DNA of 64,000 nt from Bacteroidia bacterium. GTDB taxonomy: Bacteria; Bacteroidota; Bacteroidia; B-17B0; Aurantibacillaceae. The notes beneath the pieces are model-generated. The model ran no database searches. It worked only from the letters and a program-made list of their open reading frames with translations, and was not told where the DNA came from. Every line of letters begins with the position of its first letter. The stretch's first letter is position 1. The stretch lies in assembly GCA_026415195.1 (NCBI GenBank), contig JAOAHO010000001.1, forward strand, positions 37,349 through 101,348, given 5' to 3'. This document shows, one piece after another, positions 45,242 through 55,364 of the stretch. The position numbers and the translations under genes are program-made.

Positions 45242-45649
45242 ATGCCTACTATTGAGCAACTGATAAGAAAAGGAAGGGCACAAGTGCCCTCAAAGAGCAA
45301 GTCGGCAGCGTTACATTCCTGTCCGCAGCGCAGGGGAGTATGTACGAAAGTTTACACCACTACTCCTAAAAAGCCCAATTCGGCTATGAGAAAAGTTGCT
45401 AAAGTACGCCTTACTAACAAGGAAGAGGTAATTGCTTATATTCCGGGTGAAGGCCATAATCTTCAGGAACATTCCATAGTTTTGGTGCGTGGCGGACGTG
45501 TGAAAGATCTTCCCGGTGTTCGCTATCATATTGTCAGGGGGGCTTTGGATACGGCCGGCGTAGATGGAAGAAAACAACAACGTTCGAAATATGGTACTAA
45601 GCGTCCAAAACCGGGAGCAGCAGCCCCCGCAAAAGGCGCTAAAAAATAA
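45242..45649 (+). CDS. rpsL: 30S ribosomal protein S12
   Basis: 135 residues, with [20 protein letters not shown] and [20 protein letters not shown], the decoding-centre loops. Lysines at 43 and in VKDLP (the sites where streptomycin-resistance mutations occur in E. coli) are of the sensitive type. It is the first gene of the ribosomal super-operon; rpsG follows after 6 nt. Confidence 0.98.
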   Translation: MPTIEQLIRKGRAQVPSKSKSAALHSCPQRRGVCTKVYTTTPKKPNSAMRKVAKVRLTNKEEVIAYIPGEGHNLQEHSIVLVRGGRVKDLPGVRYHIVRGALDTAGVDGRKQQRSKYGTKRPKPGAAAPAKGAKK

Positions 45650-45655
45650 TATTAT

Positions 45656-46123
45656 ATGAGAAAAGGCAGAGCAAAGCGAAGAATTATCCTTCCAGATCCA
45701 ATCTACCATGATGAAATGGTGGCAAGGTTCATTAATAATCTCATGAAGAGAGGAAAGAAAAACCTTGCTACAAAAATTTTTCATGAATCATTGGGAATAA
45801 TTGCCAAAAAAACTAATGAAGACGGACTTGAAGTGTGGAAAAAAGCCCTTGCCAACGTTACTCCTCAGGTAGAGGTTCGTTCCAGAAGGGTTGGAGGGGC
45901 AACATATCAGATACCTTCCGAGATCCGTCCTGAGCGTAAAACTTCTTTGGCCATGAAATGGCTTATCACTTTTGCCCGCCAACGTAATGAAAAGTCCATG
46001 GCCGAGAAATTAGCTGCTGAGATTATTGCCGCATCCAAGGAAGAAGGTGCCGCATTTAAAAAGAAAGAAGATACTCATAAAATGGCGGAAGCCAATAAAG
46101 CATTCTCACACTTTAGATTTTAA
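45656..46123 (+). CDS. rpsG: 30S ribosomal protein S7
   Basis: 155 residues, starting [19 protein letters not shown], the standard bacterial S7. It initiates folding of the 3' domain of 16S rRNA and lines the E site. It lies 3 nt before fusA. In E. coli S7 represses the str operon; no comparable hairpin is obvious in the short rpsL-rpsG gap here. Confidence 0.98.
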   Translation: MRKGRAKRRIILPDPIYHDEMVARFINNLMKRGKKNLATKIFHESLGIIAKKTNEDGLEVWKKALANVTPQVEVRSRRVGGATYQIPSEIRPERKTSLAMKWLITFARQRNEKSMAEKLAAEIIAASKEEGAAFKKKEDTHKMAEANKAFSHFRF

Positions 46124-46126
46124 TCC

Positions 46127-48232
46127 ATGAGCGACCTCAGATTTACCAGAAATATCGGAATAGCTGCCCATATCGATGCCGGTAAAACCACCACTACCGA
46201 GCGAATTCTTTACTATACCGGTGTTAACCATAAAATTGGTGAGGTGCACGACGGAGCTGCCACCATGGACTGGATGGTGCAGGAACAGGAACGCGGAATC
46301 ACCATAACTTCTGCAGCAACCACATGCTACTGGAATTATCGTGGTAACAAATATAAAATCAACATCATTGATACTCCCGGTCACGTGGATTTTACTGTGG
46401 AAGTGAACAGGTCACTCAGGGTCCTGGATGGTCTTGTTTTCCTTTTTTCAGCTGTGGACGGAGTTGAGCCTCAGTCCGAGACAAACTGGCGTTTGGCCGA
46501 CGGTTATAATGTGAACCGCATCGGATTTGTCAATAAAATGGACCGCCAGGGTGCCGATTTCCTCAATGTTGTAAAGCAGGTAAAAGAAATTTTGGGAGGG
46601 AATGCCGTGCCCCTTCAATTGCCCATAGGTGCAGAAGATAATTTTAAGGGAGTTGTTGATTTGATCAACTTCCGTGGAATGATATGGAACGAACACGATA
46701 AAGGAATGACCTATGAAGTTGTTCCCATTCCCGATGACATGAAAGAAGAAGCCCTGCATTGGAGGGAAAAAATGCTTGAAGCCGTGGCAGAATTTGACGA
46801 CTCGCTAATGGAGAAATTCTTCGAAAACCCCGCTTCCATTACCGAGCGTGAAGTGTTAGATGCATTGAGGAAAGCATGTATCGCCAATAAAATCGTACCC
46901 ATGTTGTGCGGTTCTGCTTTCAAAAATAAAGGCGTTCAAACCATGTTGGACATTGTTTGTGAATTGTTGCCATCGCCTTTGGATAAAGACAATGTCAGAG
47001 GAAAAAATCCCCAAACCGGTGAAGAGGTTGTCAGAAAACCTGATGCCAAAGAACCGTTCACCGCTTTGGCTTTCAAAATTGCTACTGATCCTTTCGTAGG
47101 AAGGCTTTGTTATTTTCGTTGCTATTCAGGAAGGTTGGAGTCGGGTTCCTATGTTTTAAATACGCGTTCCGGAAATAAAGAAAGAATCTCCCGCATTTTC
47201 CAAATGCATGCCAACAAGCAAAATCCAATTGATTTTATTGAAGCTGGAGATATCGGTGCAGCCGTAGGTTTTAAAGATATCAAGACAGGTGACACCCTGT
47301 GTGCTGAAAATGCACCTATAGTCTTGGAGTCCATGAAATTCCCGGAACCCGTAATCGGTTTGGCTATTGAACCTAAAACCCAGGCCGACCTCGACAAACT
47401 GGGAATGGCACTTTCAAAATTAGCTGAAGAAGACCCCACATTTCGTGTTAAAACCGATGAAGAATCAGGACAGACAATAATCTCCGGTATGGGAGAATTG
47501 CACTTGGAAATCATTATTGACCGATTGAAGCGTGAATTCAAAGTGGAAGTAAACCAAGGTGCCCCCCAGGTTAACTACAAAGAAGCCCTCACTGCTTATG
47601 CCCAACACCGTGAACTTTACAAGAAACAAACCGGTGGTCGTGGTAAATATGCTGATATTTTTGTGGAATTAGGTCCGGTCGATCCCGGATTTGAAGGTGA
47701 TTTACAATTCATCAACGAAATTACTGGTGGAAATATTCCTAAGGAATTCATTCCAGCTGTTGAGAAGGGATTTAGGGCATCCCTTGCCAACGGTGTGTTG
47801 GCAGGGTACCCTGTAATGAATTTGAAAGTAAGGTTAATAGATGGTTCATACCATTCCGTTGACTCAGACTCTCTTTCATTTGAAATTTGTGCCAGAAATG
47901 CATTCCGCGAGGCCCTTCACAAATGTAAACCCGTATTGATGGAGCCCATCATGAAGGTGGAAGTCATCACTCCGGAACAAAATATGGGTGATGTGGTGGG
48001 CGACTTGAATCGCCGTCGTGGCCAAATTGAAGGTATGGACAGCAAGGGTAATTCTCAGGTGGTTAAAGCCAAAGTTCCTTTGGCTGAAATGTTTGGTTAT
48101 GTAACCCAACTTCGTACGCTTACATCCGGCCGTGCAACATCCACAATGGAATTCTCGCATTATGCAGAGGTTCCGGCAAATCTGGCAGCCGATGTAATTG
48201 CCAAGGCTAAGGGTAAAACTGAAAAAGTTTAA
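46127..48232 (+). CDS. fusA: Elongation factor G
   Basis: 701 residues. GTPase motifs [15 protein letters not shown] (G1), IDTPGHVDF (G3) and [10 protein letters not shown] (G4); domain IV with [13 protein letters not shown]; and the C-terminal [20 protein letters not shown] of true EF-G. It drives ribosomal translocation. Its place after rpsG is the classical str order, but it is followed by rpsJ, not tuf. A second fusA paralogue elsewhere cannot be excluded. Confidence 0.98.
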   Translation: MSDLRFTRNIGIAAHIDAGKTTTTERILYYTGVNHKIGEVHDGAATMDWMVQEQERGITITSAATTCYWNYRGNKYKINIIDTPGHVDFTVEVNRSLRVLDGLVFLFSAVDGVEPQSETNWRLADGYNVNRIGFVNKMDRQGADFLNVVKQVKEILGGNAVPLQLPIGAEDNFKGVVDLINFRGMIWNEHDKGMTYEVVPIPDDMKEEALHWREKMLEAVAEFDDSLMEKFFENPASITEREVLDALRKACIANKIVPMLCGSAFKNKGVQTMLDIVCELLPSPLDKDNVRGKNPQTGEEVVRKPDAKEPFTALAFKIATDPFVGRLCYFRCYSGRLESGSYVLNTRSGNKERISRIFQMHANKQNPIDFIEAGDIGAAVGFKDIKTGDTLCAENAPIVLESMKFPEPVIGLAIEPKTQADLDKLGMALSKLAEEDPTFRVKTDEESGQTIISGMGELHLEIIIDRLKREFKVEVNQGAPQVNYKEALTAYAQHRELYKKQTGGRGKYADIFVELGPVDPGFEGDLQFINEITGGNIPKEFIPAVEKGFRASLANGVLAGYPVMNLKVRLIDGSYHSVDSDSLSFEICARNAFREALHKCKPVLMEPIMKVEVITPEQNMGDVVGDLNRRRGQIEGMDSKGNSQVVKAKVPLAEMFGYVTQLRTLTSGRATSTMEFSHYAEVPANLAADVIAKAKGKTEKV

Positions 48233-48243
48233 ACGTTCTTTTT

Positions 48244-48549
48244 ATGAATCAGAGAATACGTATCAAACTAAAATCATTTGACCACAATCTGGTGGACAAA
48301 TCAGCGGATAAAATAGTTAAATCCGTAAAGAATACGGGTGCCATTGTAAATGGCCCCATTCCGTTACCTACGGAAAAGAAAATCTTTACGGTTCTTAAAT
48401 CTCCGCATGTCAACAAAAAGGCCAGGAACCAATATCAATTCTGCACTTATAAACGCTTGATTGATATTTACAGTTCCTCATCTAAAACAGTGGATGCGTT
48501 GATGAAAATGGAACTTCCCAGCGGAGTGGAAGTAGAAATAAAAGTTTAA
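48244..48549 (+). CDS. rpsJ: 30S ribosomal protein S10
   Basis: 101 residues starting [21 protein letters not shown], with [20 protein letters not shown] and a final [10 protein letters not shown]10 is in the 30S head and is also NusE in transcription antitermination. It begins the S10 block only 11 nt after fusA, so the str and S10 operons are joined. Confidence 0.98.
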   Translation: MNQRIRIKLKSFDHNLVDKSADKIVKSVKNTGAIVNGPIPLPTEKKIFTVLKSPHVNKKARNQYQFCTYKRLIDIYSSSSKTVDALMKMELPSGVEVEIKV

Positions 48550-48575
48550 AGAACCCAAAATAAACGTCAAACAAT

Positions 48576-49196
48576 ATGTCAGGAATTATTGGTAGAAAGT
48601 TAGGAATGACCAGCATCTTTGACTCCAACGGCAAATATGTTGCCTGTACAGTCATTGAGGCTGGTCCTTGTGTGGTAACTCAAGTAAAAACCAAAGAAAA
48701 AGACGGTTATGATGCCCTTCAGTTGGCTTTCGATGATAAAAAAGAAAAAAATACTCCCGCGGCCATGATGGGCCATTTTAAAAAGGCCAATACCACCCCG
48801 AAAAGGAAATTGGTGGAATTTAAATTCGATGAGCAAAAGAATCTTGGGGATATTATTAAAGTAGATATTTTTCAGGAAGGTGAGTATGTTGATGTAAGTG
48901 GAATCTCAAAAGGTAAGGGATTTCAGGGGGTTGTGAAAAGGCATGGATTTAGTGGTGTTGGCCATGGCAATAAATCTCACGGTCAGCACGACCGCGAACG
49001 TGCTCCCGGTTCATTGGGCGGTTCATCCGATCCCTCACGCGTGCTTAAAGGAATGAGAATGGGAGGACGTATGGGGGGAGAAAAAAAGAAAATCCAAAAC
49101 CTGGAAGTTTTGAAAATTTTGCCCGAGAAAAATGTGATCCTTGTTAAAGGTTCAGTTCCGGGAGCAAAAGGAAGTTATGTAATTATTGAAAAGTAA
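48576..49196 (+). CDS. rplC: 50S ribosomal protein L3
   Basis: 206 residues with the hallmark loop [20 protein letters not shown] and [10 protein letters not shown] near the peptidyl-transferase centre. The 26-nt gap before it is the longest at the beginning of the S10 block. L3 is an early assembly protein binding 23S rRNA. Confidence 0.98.
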   Translation: MSGIIGRKLGMTSIFDSNGKYVACTVIEAGPCVVTQVKTKEKDGYDALQLAFDDKKEKNTPAAMMGHFKKANTTPKRKLVEFKFDEQKNLGDIIKVDIFQEGEYVDVSGISKGKGFQGVVKRHGFSGVGHGNKSHGQHDRERAPGSLGGSSDPSRVLKGMRMGGRMGGEKKKIQNLEVLKILPEKNVILVKGSVPGAKGSYVIIEK

Positions 49197-49201
49197 TTAT
49201 T

Positions 49202-49834
49202 ATGGCAAGCATTAAAGTTTTAAACTTAAACGGAAAAGAAACTTCAAAAGAAGTCGATTTGCCCGAATCGGTTTTTGGAATTGAACCCAATGATCATTGC
49301 ATATATTTGGATGTGAAAGCCATCTTGGCAAACAAACGCCAGGGAACGCATAAAACCAAAGAAAGGGCTGAAGTAAACAGAACTACAAAAAAGTTCAAAC
49401 GACAAAAAGGAACGGGTGGAGCAAGGGCCGGTTCCATGAAATCACCCTTATTCATAGGTGGTGGCACCGTGTTTGGCCCAAAGCCGCGTGATTATTCCAT
49501 GAAAATCAACAAAAAGGTAAAGCAGTTGGCAAGAAAATCAGTGCTGACTTACAAGGCCAGGGAAAATAAAATAACGGTTTTGGAAAATTTTACTTTCGAC
49601 AAACCTAGAACAAAAAATTTTGTAGAGTTGCTTAAAAACATTGGATTGGATACTCACAAAACGCTTTTTATTCTACCTGATTCCGATAAAAATATTTACC
49701 TGTCTGCAAGAAATATTCCCAAAACCAACGTTTTACCTGCTCAGGACATTAATACTTATGATATTTTAAATGCCGATTCGCTGGTTATTGTTGAGAGTGC
49801 GATAGAAAAAATAGAAAAACTTTTAAATAATTAA
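49202..49834 (+). CDS. rplD: 50S ribosomal protein L4
   Basis: 210 residues. The tunnel loop has RQKGTGGARAGSMKSPLFIG and GPKPRDYSMKIN. L4 lines the peptide exit tunnel; in E. coli it also represses the S10 operon. Immediately follows rplC (5 nt) and precedes rplW (3 nt). Confidence 0.97.
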   Translation: MASIKVLNLNGKETSKEVDLPESVFGIEPNDHCIYLDVKAILANKRQGTHKTKERAEVNRTTKKFKRQKGTGGARAGSMKSPLFIGGGTVFGPKPRDYSMKINKKVKQLARKSVLTYKARENKITVLENFTFDKPRTKNFVELLKNIGLDTHKTLFILPDSDKNIYLSARNIPKTNVLPAQDINTYDILNADSLVIVESAIEKIEKLLNN

Positions 49835-49837
49835 AAC

Positions 49838-50128
49838 ATGGAACTTATCATCAGGCCTATTATTACGGAAAAGATGACACGTCAAGCCGAAAAACTTGGC
49901 CAATATGGCTTCGTGGTCGATCGCCGTGCCAACAAATATCAAATCAAAAACGCCATTGAAAAACTTTACAATGTAAAGGTTCAATCGGTGAATACCCAAC
50001 AGTATGTGGGTAAAATTAAAATGAGAAACACAAAAAACGGTTTGAATTTCGGCAGGGTGAATCGAATCAAAAAAGCCATTGTAACCTTGAAGGAAGGTTA
50101 TAAAATTGATGTTTTTGCTAATATTTAA
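49838..50128 (+). CDS. rplW: 50S ribosomal protein L23
   Basis: 96 residues starting [19 protein letters not shown] and containing [23 protein letters not shown]23 sits at the tunnel exit and is the docking site for trigger factor and SRP. Spaced 11 nt before rplB. Confidence 0.97.
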   Translation: MELIIRPIITEKMTRQAEKLGQYGFVVDRRANKYQIKNAIEKLYNVKVQSVNTQQYVGKIKMRNTKNGLNFGRVNRIKKAIVTLKEGYKIDVFANI

Positions 50129-50139
50129 TTTTAAAAAAT

Positions 50140-50961
50140 ATGGGATTAAAGAAATTCAGACCGTTAACACCATCGCTTAGGTTCAAGCAGATTTCCGATT
50201 TCACTGACATCACCACAAGTGAACCGGAAAAATCATTATTGGTTCCTTACAGGAAAAGCGGAGGCCGTAACAATCAGGGCAAGATGACCATGCGGTATAT
50301 TGGTGGAGGACATAAAAAGCTTTACCGCATAATTGATTTCAAGCGTGATAAAGAAAATATTGAAGGAACAGTAAAAACGATTGAATACGATCCGAACCGT
50401 TCTGCAAGGATAGCTTTGGTTGTTTATAAAGACGGAGAAAAGAGATATATCATAGCCCCACAGGGTATTAAAGTAGGGGACAAGGTAATGTCCGGTAAAA
50501 AAGCTCTGCCTGAAATTGGTCATGCCATGTATCTTTCCGACATTCCAATTGGTTCCATCATTCATAACATTGAATTGCATCCCGGTAAGGGGGGAGCCTT
50601 GGCAAGGTCGGCAGGAACCTATGCCCAATTAACTTCACGGGAAGGAAAATACGCCGTAATCAAATTACCCTCAGGAGAGCAAAGGTTAGTGTTGGTAACC
50701 TGTAAAGCTACCATTGGTGCGGTCTCTAATCCCGATCATAATCTTGAAGTTCACGGTAAAGCCGGCAGAAAAAGATGGTTAGGGATCAGGCCGCGTACGC
50801 GTGGTGTTGCCATGAACCCCGTTGATCATCCGATGGGCGGAGGTGAAGGAAGGGCTTCCGGCGGGCATCCGCGCTCACGAAAGGGTATACCTGCTAAAGG
50901 ATACAAAACTCGGAATCCGAAAAAAGCTACCTCCAAATATATTTTGGAGAGAAGGAAATAA
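50140..50961 (+). CDS. rplB: 50S ribosomal protein L2
   Basis: 273 residues with the universal [19 protein letters not shown] and [20 protein letters not shown] blocks; the latter holds the histidine near the peptidyl-transferase centre. L2 is needed for subunit joining. A 51-nt gap without visible structure separates it from rpsS. Confidence 0.98.
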   Translation: MGLKKFRPLTPSLRFKQISDFTDITTSEPEKSLLVPYRKSGGRNNQGKMTMRYIGGGHKKLYRIIDFKRDKENIEGTVKTIEYDPNRSARIALVVYKDGEKRYIIAPQGIKVGDKVMSGKKALPEIGHAMYLSDIPIGSIIHNIELHPGKGGALARSAGTYAQLTSREGKYAVIKLPSGEQRLVLVTCKATIGAVSNPDHNLEVHGKAGRKRWLGIRPRTRGVAMNPVDHPMGGGEGRASGGHPRSRKGIPAKGYKTRNPKKATSKYILERRK

Positions 50962-51012
50962 TAATTGGTTTAATGGTTCCAAAAAATGGAATTCACAACT
51001 AATATTTGAATT

Positions 51013-51282
51013 ATGGCAAGATCACTGAAAAAAGGCCCTTTCATCGATTACAAATTGATGAAAAAGGTTGAGAAGATGAACGAAACAGGAAAAAAGTCCG
51101 TAATAAAAACCTGGGCCCGCAGGTCCACCATACCCCCTGAATTTGTGGGGCACACTTTTGCCGTGCATAACGGCAATAAATTTATTCCTGTTTATGTTAC
51201 AGAAAATATGGTGGGGCATAAGTTAGGGGAATTTGCACCCACACGGACTTTCAAAGGACACGCTGGTCACAATAAAAAATAA
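51013..51282 (+). CDS. rpsS: 30S ribosomal protein S19
   Basis: 89 residues, starting [20 protein letters not shown], with [19 protein letters not shown] and [15 protein letters not shown]19 binds in the 30S head with S13. Standard length and order. Confidence 0.98.
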   Translation: MARSLKKGPFIDYKLMKKVEKMNETGKKSVIKTWARRSTIPPEFVGHTFAVHNGNKFIPVYVTENMVGHKLGEFAPTRTFKGHAGHNKK

Positions 51283-51288
51283 CAGGTT

Positions 51289-51678
51289 ATGCCAAGAAGG
51301 AAAGAATTAGTTGCAAAAGCAAGGAAAGAAGCCAGAAAAACCCAATATTTCGCTAAACTGAGGAACTGCCCTTCTTCACCTTTAAAGATGAATCAGGCAG
51401 CGGCTCTTATTCGTGGTGTAGAGGTATCAAAGGCTTTGAATATATTACGCCTTACTCCAAGGGATGCTGCCAAAAAATTAGAAAAACTCCTGAAGTCTGC
51501 CATTGCCAATTATGAAGCCAAAACCAATTCAAGAGCAGATGAAAATTCCTTGTATGTTAAAGAAGTTAAGGTGGATTCCGGTTTTCAACTCAAAAGGCTC
51601 AGGACGGCACCCCAAGGGCGTGGCTACAGGATTCGTAAAAGAAGTAACCATGTTACACTTATTTTAGGTACTAAATAA
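51289..51678 (+). CDS. rplV: 50S ribosomal protein L22
   Basis: 129 residues. Internal KMNQAAALIRGVEVSKALNI and the C-terminal tunnel hairpin region RLRTAPQGRGYRIRKRSNHV are typical. L22 forms the tunnel constriction with L4. It is slightly longer at its N-terminus than E. coli L22, through a basic lead of about 15 residues. Confidence 0.97.
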   Translation: MPRRKELVAKARKEARKTQYFAKLRNCPSSPLKMNQAAALIRGVEVSKALNILRLTPRDAAKKLEKLLKSAIANYEAKTNSRADENSLYVKEVKVDSGFQLKRLRTAPQGRGYRIRKRSNHVTLILGTK

Positions 51679-51690
51679 TACTGAAATAAA

Positions 51691-52398
51691 ATGGGACAGA
51701 AATCAAATCCGATTGAATTAAGGGTTGGCATCATCAAAGGATGGGAGTCCAACTGGTTTGGAGGCAATGATTTTTCAGATAAAATCGTTGAGGACTATAA
51801 AATTAGGAATTATATTAATGCTCGTTTTCCCCGCGGCACCGTTACCGGAGTGGTGATAGAAAGGACCATGAAATTTATTACGGTAACCATTAAAACTCCC
51901 CGCCCGGGCTTTATAATTGGTAAGGAAGGTAAAGAAGTGGACAAGCTTAAGGAAGAACTCAAAAAGCTTTGTAAGAAAGACGTTCAGATAAACATATATG
52001 ATATTAAAAGACCGGAATTGGATGCCCGTTGGGTGGCTGACAGTATTGCACGTCAGATTGAAGGCCGTATATCCTATCGCCGTGCTACAAAAATGGCAAT
52101 TGCCAGCGCCATGCGATTGGGGGCCGAGGGTATAAAAGTTAAAGTAAGCGGTCGTTTGGCAGGAGCGGAAATTGCCAGAAGTGAAGGGTATAAAGAAGGC
52201 AGAATCCCTCTGCATACTTTACGTGCCGACATAGATTATGCCGTTGCCGAAGCCCACACTTCTTACGGAAGAATAGGCGTTAAAGTTTGGATTTGCAAAG
52301 GAGAAATTTTCGGTAAGCCCGATCTTAACCCATTATCCGGTATGAAGGATAAAAAAGAAGAAAAAGGCAGATCCGGCAAAAAAAGGAATAATAAATAA
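51691..52398 (+). CDS. rpsC: 30S ribosomal protein S3
   Basis: 235 residues. The KH domain contains [20 protein letters not shown]; the C-terminal S3 domain has [20 protein letters not shown] and [16 protein letters not shown] Lys/Gly-rich tail ([16 protein letters not shown]) ends the protein. S3 forms part of the mRNA entry site and helicase. Confidence 0.98.
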   Translation: MGQKSNPIELRVGIIKGWESNWFGGNDFSDKIVEDYKIRNYINARFPRGTVTGVVIERTMKFITVTIKTPRPGFIIGKEGKEVDKLKEELKKLCKKDVQINIYDIKRPELDARWVADSIARQIEGRISYRRATKMAIASAMRLGAEGIKVKVSGRLAGAEIARSEGYKEGRIPLHTLRADIDYAVAEAHTSYGRIGVKVWICKGEIFGKPDLNPLSGMKDKKEEKGRSGKKRNNK

Positions 52399-52417
52399 TT
52401 TTAAAAACACTAAAACG

Positions 52418-52843
52418 ATGCTACAACCTAAAAGGACAAAATACAGGAAGTCGCAAAAAATGAGGGTCAAGGGGATCACCAAAAGGGGCGATCAGCTTGC
52501 CTTTGGTTCCTTTGGCATAAAATCATTGCAAGCTTCCCGTATCACGGCCCGCCAAATAGAAGCGGCACGTGTAGCTATCACACGTTACATGAAAAGGGAA
52601 GGACAGGTGTGGATCAGAATATTTCCCGACAGACCCGTAACCAAAAAGCCTGCAGAAGTACGTATGGGTAAAGGTAAAGGAAATCCCGAATTTTGGGTAG
52701 CTCGTGTTCAACCCGGAAGGATACTCTTTGAAGTGGAAGGAGTTCCGATTGAAGTGGCTAAAGAAGGTTTGAGGCTTGCTGCTCAAAAACTACCCGTCAC
52801 CACCAAATTTGTAGTTAGAAGAGATTACGGAACTGAAATTTAA
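52418..52843 (+). CDS. rplP: 50S ribosomal protein L16
   Basis: 141 residues starting [19 protein letters not shown], with [20 protein letters not shown] and [16 protein letters not shown]16 organises the A-site region of 23S rRNA. The conserved arginine in [13 protein letters not shown] context that can be hydroxylated in other bacteria is in the expected region. Confidence 0.97.
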   Translation: MLQPKRTKYRKSQKMRVKGITKRGDQLAFGSFGIKSLQASRITARQIEAARVAITRYMKREGQVWIRIFPDRPVTKKPAEVRMGKGKGNPEFWVARVQPGRILFEVEGVPIEVAKEGLRLAAQKLPVTTKFVVRRDYGTEI

Positions 52844-52849
52844 TTACCT

Positions 52850-53041
52850 ATGAAAAAAGAGGATTTTAAAGGTTTGAGCGACAAAGAACTCCTTGAAAAA
52901 ATTAAAATGGAGAAAGAACAACTTTTGAAAACGAAAATGAATCATAAAATTTCTCCTATTGATAATCCTGCTTCCATCAGAATCGCAAGAAGAAATATCG
53001 CTCGTATGCTTACTGAACTCTCGAACAGAAAAAAGAAATAA
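52850..53041 (+). CDS. rpmC: 50S ribosomal protein L29
   Basis: 63 residues, highly charged and helical, with SDKELLEKIKMEKEQL and NPASIRIARRNIARMLTEL. L29 sits beside L23 at the exit tunnel. Spaced 6 nt after rplP and 3 nt before rpsQ. Confidence 0.95.
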   Translation: MKKEDFKGLSDKELLEKIKMEKEQLLKTKMNHKISPIDNPASIRIARRNIARMLTELSNRKKK

Positions 53042-53044
53042 ACC

Positions 53045-53299
53045 ATGGAAAGGAATTCAAGAAAAGTTAAAATTGGTGTCGTTACCAGTAATAAAATGAA
53101 CAAAAGCATCGTGGTTTCTGTGATGCGTAAGGTAAAAGACAAGAAATACGGAAAATTCGTGAATAAAACCAGCAAGTTTATGGCTCATGATGAGAAAAAT
53201 GAATGCGGAATCGGCGATTTGGTTAAAATCATGGAGACCCGTCCGCTTTCAAAAAATAAATGCTGGAGGTTAGTGGAAATTATTGAAAAAGCCAAATAA
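53045..53299 (+). CDS. rpsQ: 30S ribosomal protein S17
   Basis: 84 residues: [20 protein letters not shown], then [20 protein letters not shown] and [19 protein letters not shown], the S17 OB-fold signature. It binds 16S rRNA helix 11 early in assembly. Confidence 0.97.
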   Translation: MERNSRKVKIGVVTSNKMNKSIVVSVMRKVKDKKYGKFVNKTSKFMAHDEKNECGIGDLVKIMETRPLSKNKCWRLVEIIEKAK

Positions 53300-53307
53300 T
53301 TTATCCT

Positions 53308-53676
53308 ATGATACAGAACGAATCCAGGTTGGTTGTGGCAGACAATAGCGGCGCACGTGAGGTTTTGGTTATTAAAGTTCTGGGTGGTACGCGCAGAAGG
53401 TATGCGGGTGTAGGTGATAAGGTAGTCGTAACCGTAAAGGATGCCATTCCTCAAGGAAACATTAAAAAAGGAACGGTAAGTAAGGCCGTTATTGTCCGAA
53501 CTAAAAAGGAAATCAGAAGGCCCGATGGTTCCTACATACGATTTGATGACAATGCCGTGGTTCTTCTTACTAATCAGGATGAACTGAGGGGGACCCGCGT
53601 ATTTGGACCTGTGGCCAGGGAACTTCGTGATAAGCAGTTCATGAAAATCATATCATTGGCTCCTGAAGTGTTATAA
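53308..53676 (+). CDS. rplN: 50S ribosomal protein L14
   Basis: 122 residues, exactly the family length. [20 protein letters not shown] at the start and [20 protein letters not shown] near the end are invariant blocks. L14 forms an intersubunit bridge and is the binding site of the silencing factor RsfS. Confidence 0.98.
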   Translation: MIQNESRLVVADNSGAREVLVIKVLGGTRRRYAGVGDKVVVTVKDAIPQGNIKKGTVSKAVIVRTKKEIRRPDGSYIRFDDNAVVLLTNQDELRGTRVFGPVARELRDKQFMKIISLAPEVL

Positions 53677-53690
53677 TAATAATAAAGCTT

Positions 53691-54008
53691 ATGGGAAAAA
53701 TTAAAATTAAACTAAAAAAAGGCGATTTGGTAAGAGTTATTTCCGGAGATGATAAAGGAAAAGAGGGCAAGATTTTAAAAATTGATACTAAAAAATATCG
53801 TGCCATCGTGGAGGGAATAAATCTTGTTACCAAAAGCGAAAAACCTAATGCCAAAAACACCAAAGGAGGATTGGTTAAAAAAGAAGCCCCTATTCACATT
53901 TCCAATCTGATGTATGTGGAAGACGGCAAAACGGTCAGGATTGGAAGAAGGGAAGAAAACGGAAAACTGGTGAGGTATTCAAAAAAATCAAATAAAGTTC
54001 TTGACTAA
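53691..54008 (+). CDS. rplX: 50S ribosomal protein L24
   Basis: 105 residues with the KOW motif KGDLVRVISGDDKGKEGKIL and the later KKEAPIHISNLMYVE block. L24 is one of the two assembly initiators of the 50S subunit. It lies 14 nt after rplN. Confidence 0.97.
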   Translation: MGKIKIKLKKGDLVRVISGDDKGKEGKILKIDTKKYRAIVEGINLVTKSEKPNAKNTKGGLVKKEAPIHISNLMYVEDGKTVRIGRREENGKLVRYSKKSNKVLD

Positions 54009-54011
54009 AAT

Positions 54012-54569
54012 ATGGAAACAACATACATACCCACACTTAAGAAAAAGTACAGAGAAGAAATTGTACCTGCATTGATGAAGAAAATGGGCTATAAATCGGT
54101 AATGCAGGTTCCAAGGTTAGAAAAAATTTGTCTTAATCAAGGTGTAGGCGATGCCGTAGCAGATAAAAAACTTATAGAACAGGCAGTTAAAGAAATGACC
54201 CTGATTGCCGGGCAGAAAGCCGTACCAACATATTCCACAAAAGATATTTCAAATTTCAAACTTCGCAAAGGAGTGGCCATTGGTGTTCGTGTTACATTAC
54301 GGGGAAACAGAATGTATGAATTTCTGGAACGGCTTATTGCTGCAGCATTGCCTCGTATCAGGGATTTTAAAGGGGTTAGCGACAAAGGATTTGACGGAAG
54401 AGGAAATTATACGCTCGGTATTCCGGAACAAATTATTTTTCCTGAAATCGATATTGATAAAATCAGTAAAATCAATGGAATGGACATTACCTTTGTAACC
54501 TCAGCCAATAATGACAAGGAAGCTTTTGAATTACTTTCGGAATTTGGTTTACCATTTAAAAGAAAATAA
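54012..54569 (+). CDS. rplE: 50S ribosomal protein L5
   Basis: 185 residues with [40 protein letters not shown] and [19 protein letters not shown]5 binds 5S rRNA and contacts S13 across the subunit interface. Spaced 2 nt before rpsN. Confidence 0.98.
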   Translation: METTYIPTLKKKYREEIVPALMKKMGYKSVMQVPRLEKICLNQGVGDAVADKKLIEQAVKEMTLIAGQKAVPTYSTKDISNFKLRKGVAIGVRVTLRGNRMYEFLERLIAAALPRIRDFKGVSDKGFDGRGNYTLGIPEQIIFPEIDIDKISKINGMDITFVTSANNDKEAFELLSEFGLPFKRK

Positions 54570-54571
54570 GC

Positions 54572-54841
54572 ATGGCAAAAGAATCAATGAAAGCCCGCGA
54601 AGTAAAAAGGGCAAAACTGATAAAAAAGTACGCGGAAAAGCGTGATCGCCTGAAAAAGGAAGGTAAATGGGATGAAATTCAACTGTTACCAAGGAATTCT
54701 TCCCCAGTCAGGGCAAGGAACCGTTGTAAGCTCACGGGTAGACCCCGCGGCTATATGAGGATTTTCGGAATTTCACGCGTAACATTCCGTGAATTGGCCA
54801 GATTTGGAATAATTCCGGGAATAACCAAAGCAAGTTGGTAA
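54572..54841 (+). CDS. rpsN: 30S ribosomal protein S14, long zinc-free form
   Basis: 89 residues, the long form of S14. The C-terminal [20 protein letters not shown] block is present, but only one cysteine occurs, so the zinc-ribbon cysteines of the short form are absent. A 109-nt gap follows before rpsH, with its own promoter and a hairpin. Confidence 0.97.
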   Translation: MAKESMKAREVKRAKLIKKYAEKRDRLKKEGKWDEIQLLPRNSSPVRARNRCKLTGRPRGYMRIFGISRVTFRELARFGIIPGITKASW

Positions 54842-54847
54842 TTTAAT

Positions 54848-54878
54848 TTTGTTGTTAATGATATTATTACTAAATTTG
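54848..54878 (+). promoter_or_regulatory. Internal promoter before rpsH
   Basis: TTTG at 54848-54851 and TAAATTTG at 54871-54878 are separated by 19 nt, an exact match to the Bacteroidetes consensus. It lies in the only sizeable gap of the spc block and would drive rpsH through rplQ, with a leader of about 65-70 nt. Confidence 0.75.
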
Positions 54879-54904
54879 CGCCCCTAAAAAATTGTATTAT
54901 ATAA

Positions 54905-54927
54905 TTACCTTCTTTTGTGGGAGGTAA
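54905..54927 (+). promoter_or_regulatory. Hairpin in the rpsH leader
   Basis: TTACCTTC (54905-54912) pairs with GGAGGTAA (54920-54927) over 8 bp with one G-U pair and a 7-nt loop. The 3' arm includes a GGAGG sequence that lies 26 nt before the rpsH start, too far to be its ribosome-binding site. No T-run follows, so it is not a terminator. A regulatory protein-binding or mRNA-stability element is a reasonable reading. Confidence 0.5.
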
Positions 54928-54950
54928 CATATAATAAAAAATAAAAAAAT

Positions 54951-55346
54951 ATGGACACAATAGGAGATTTTTTGACACGCATTCGTAATGCTGTTCGTTC
55001 CCAGCACCGTGTGGTGGAAGTTCCGGGTTCCAAGATAAAAAAGGAAATTGCCCGAATTCTCTATGAAAAGGGCTATATCCTTAATTATAAATACGAAACC
55101 AATGAAAAAGGTCAAAGCACCCTTAAAATAGCTTTGAAATATGATCCAAGGACCATGGAACCTGCCATTCAAAACCTTAAAAGAGTTTCAACACCGGGTT
55201 TGCGTAAATACACCAAAGTGAATAATATGCCCAGGGTAATGAATGGTCTTGGAATTGCCATTCTTTCCACCCCTAAGGGTGTGATTACAGATAAAGAAGC
55301 CCGCCAATTGAATGTTGGCGGTGAAATTCTCTGTTATGTTTCATAA
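54951..55346 (+). CDS. rpsH: 30S ribosomal protein S8
   Basis: 131 residues starting MDTIGDFLTRIRNAVRSQHR and ending with GVITDKEARQLNVGGEILCYVS. S8 is a central-domain 16S binder and in E. coli the repressor of the spc operon. Here it is the first gene after an internal promoter and leader hairpin, which could be where such control acts (inference). Confidence 0.98.
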   Translation: MDTIGDFLTRIRNAVRSQHRVVEVPGSKIKKEIARILYEKGYILNYKYETNEKGQSTLKIALKYDPRTMEPAIQNLKRVSTPGLRKYTKVNNMPRVMNGLGIAILSTPKGVITDKEARQLNVGGEILCYVS

Positions 55347-55364
55347 TTATAAATTCAAAGAATT

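Noticed and set aside
45311..45784. A 157-codon minus-strand frame opposite rpsL and rpsG
   Set aside because: Fully antisense to two conserved ribosomal genes; composition is that of a shadow frame.
51775..52215. 146-codon minus-strand frame opposite rpsC
   Set aside because: A shadow of rpsC with Phe/His/Asn-rich composition and no domain.
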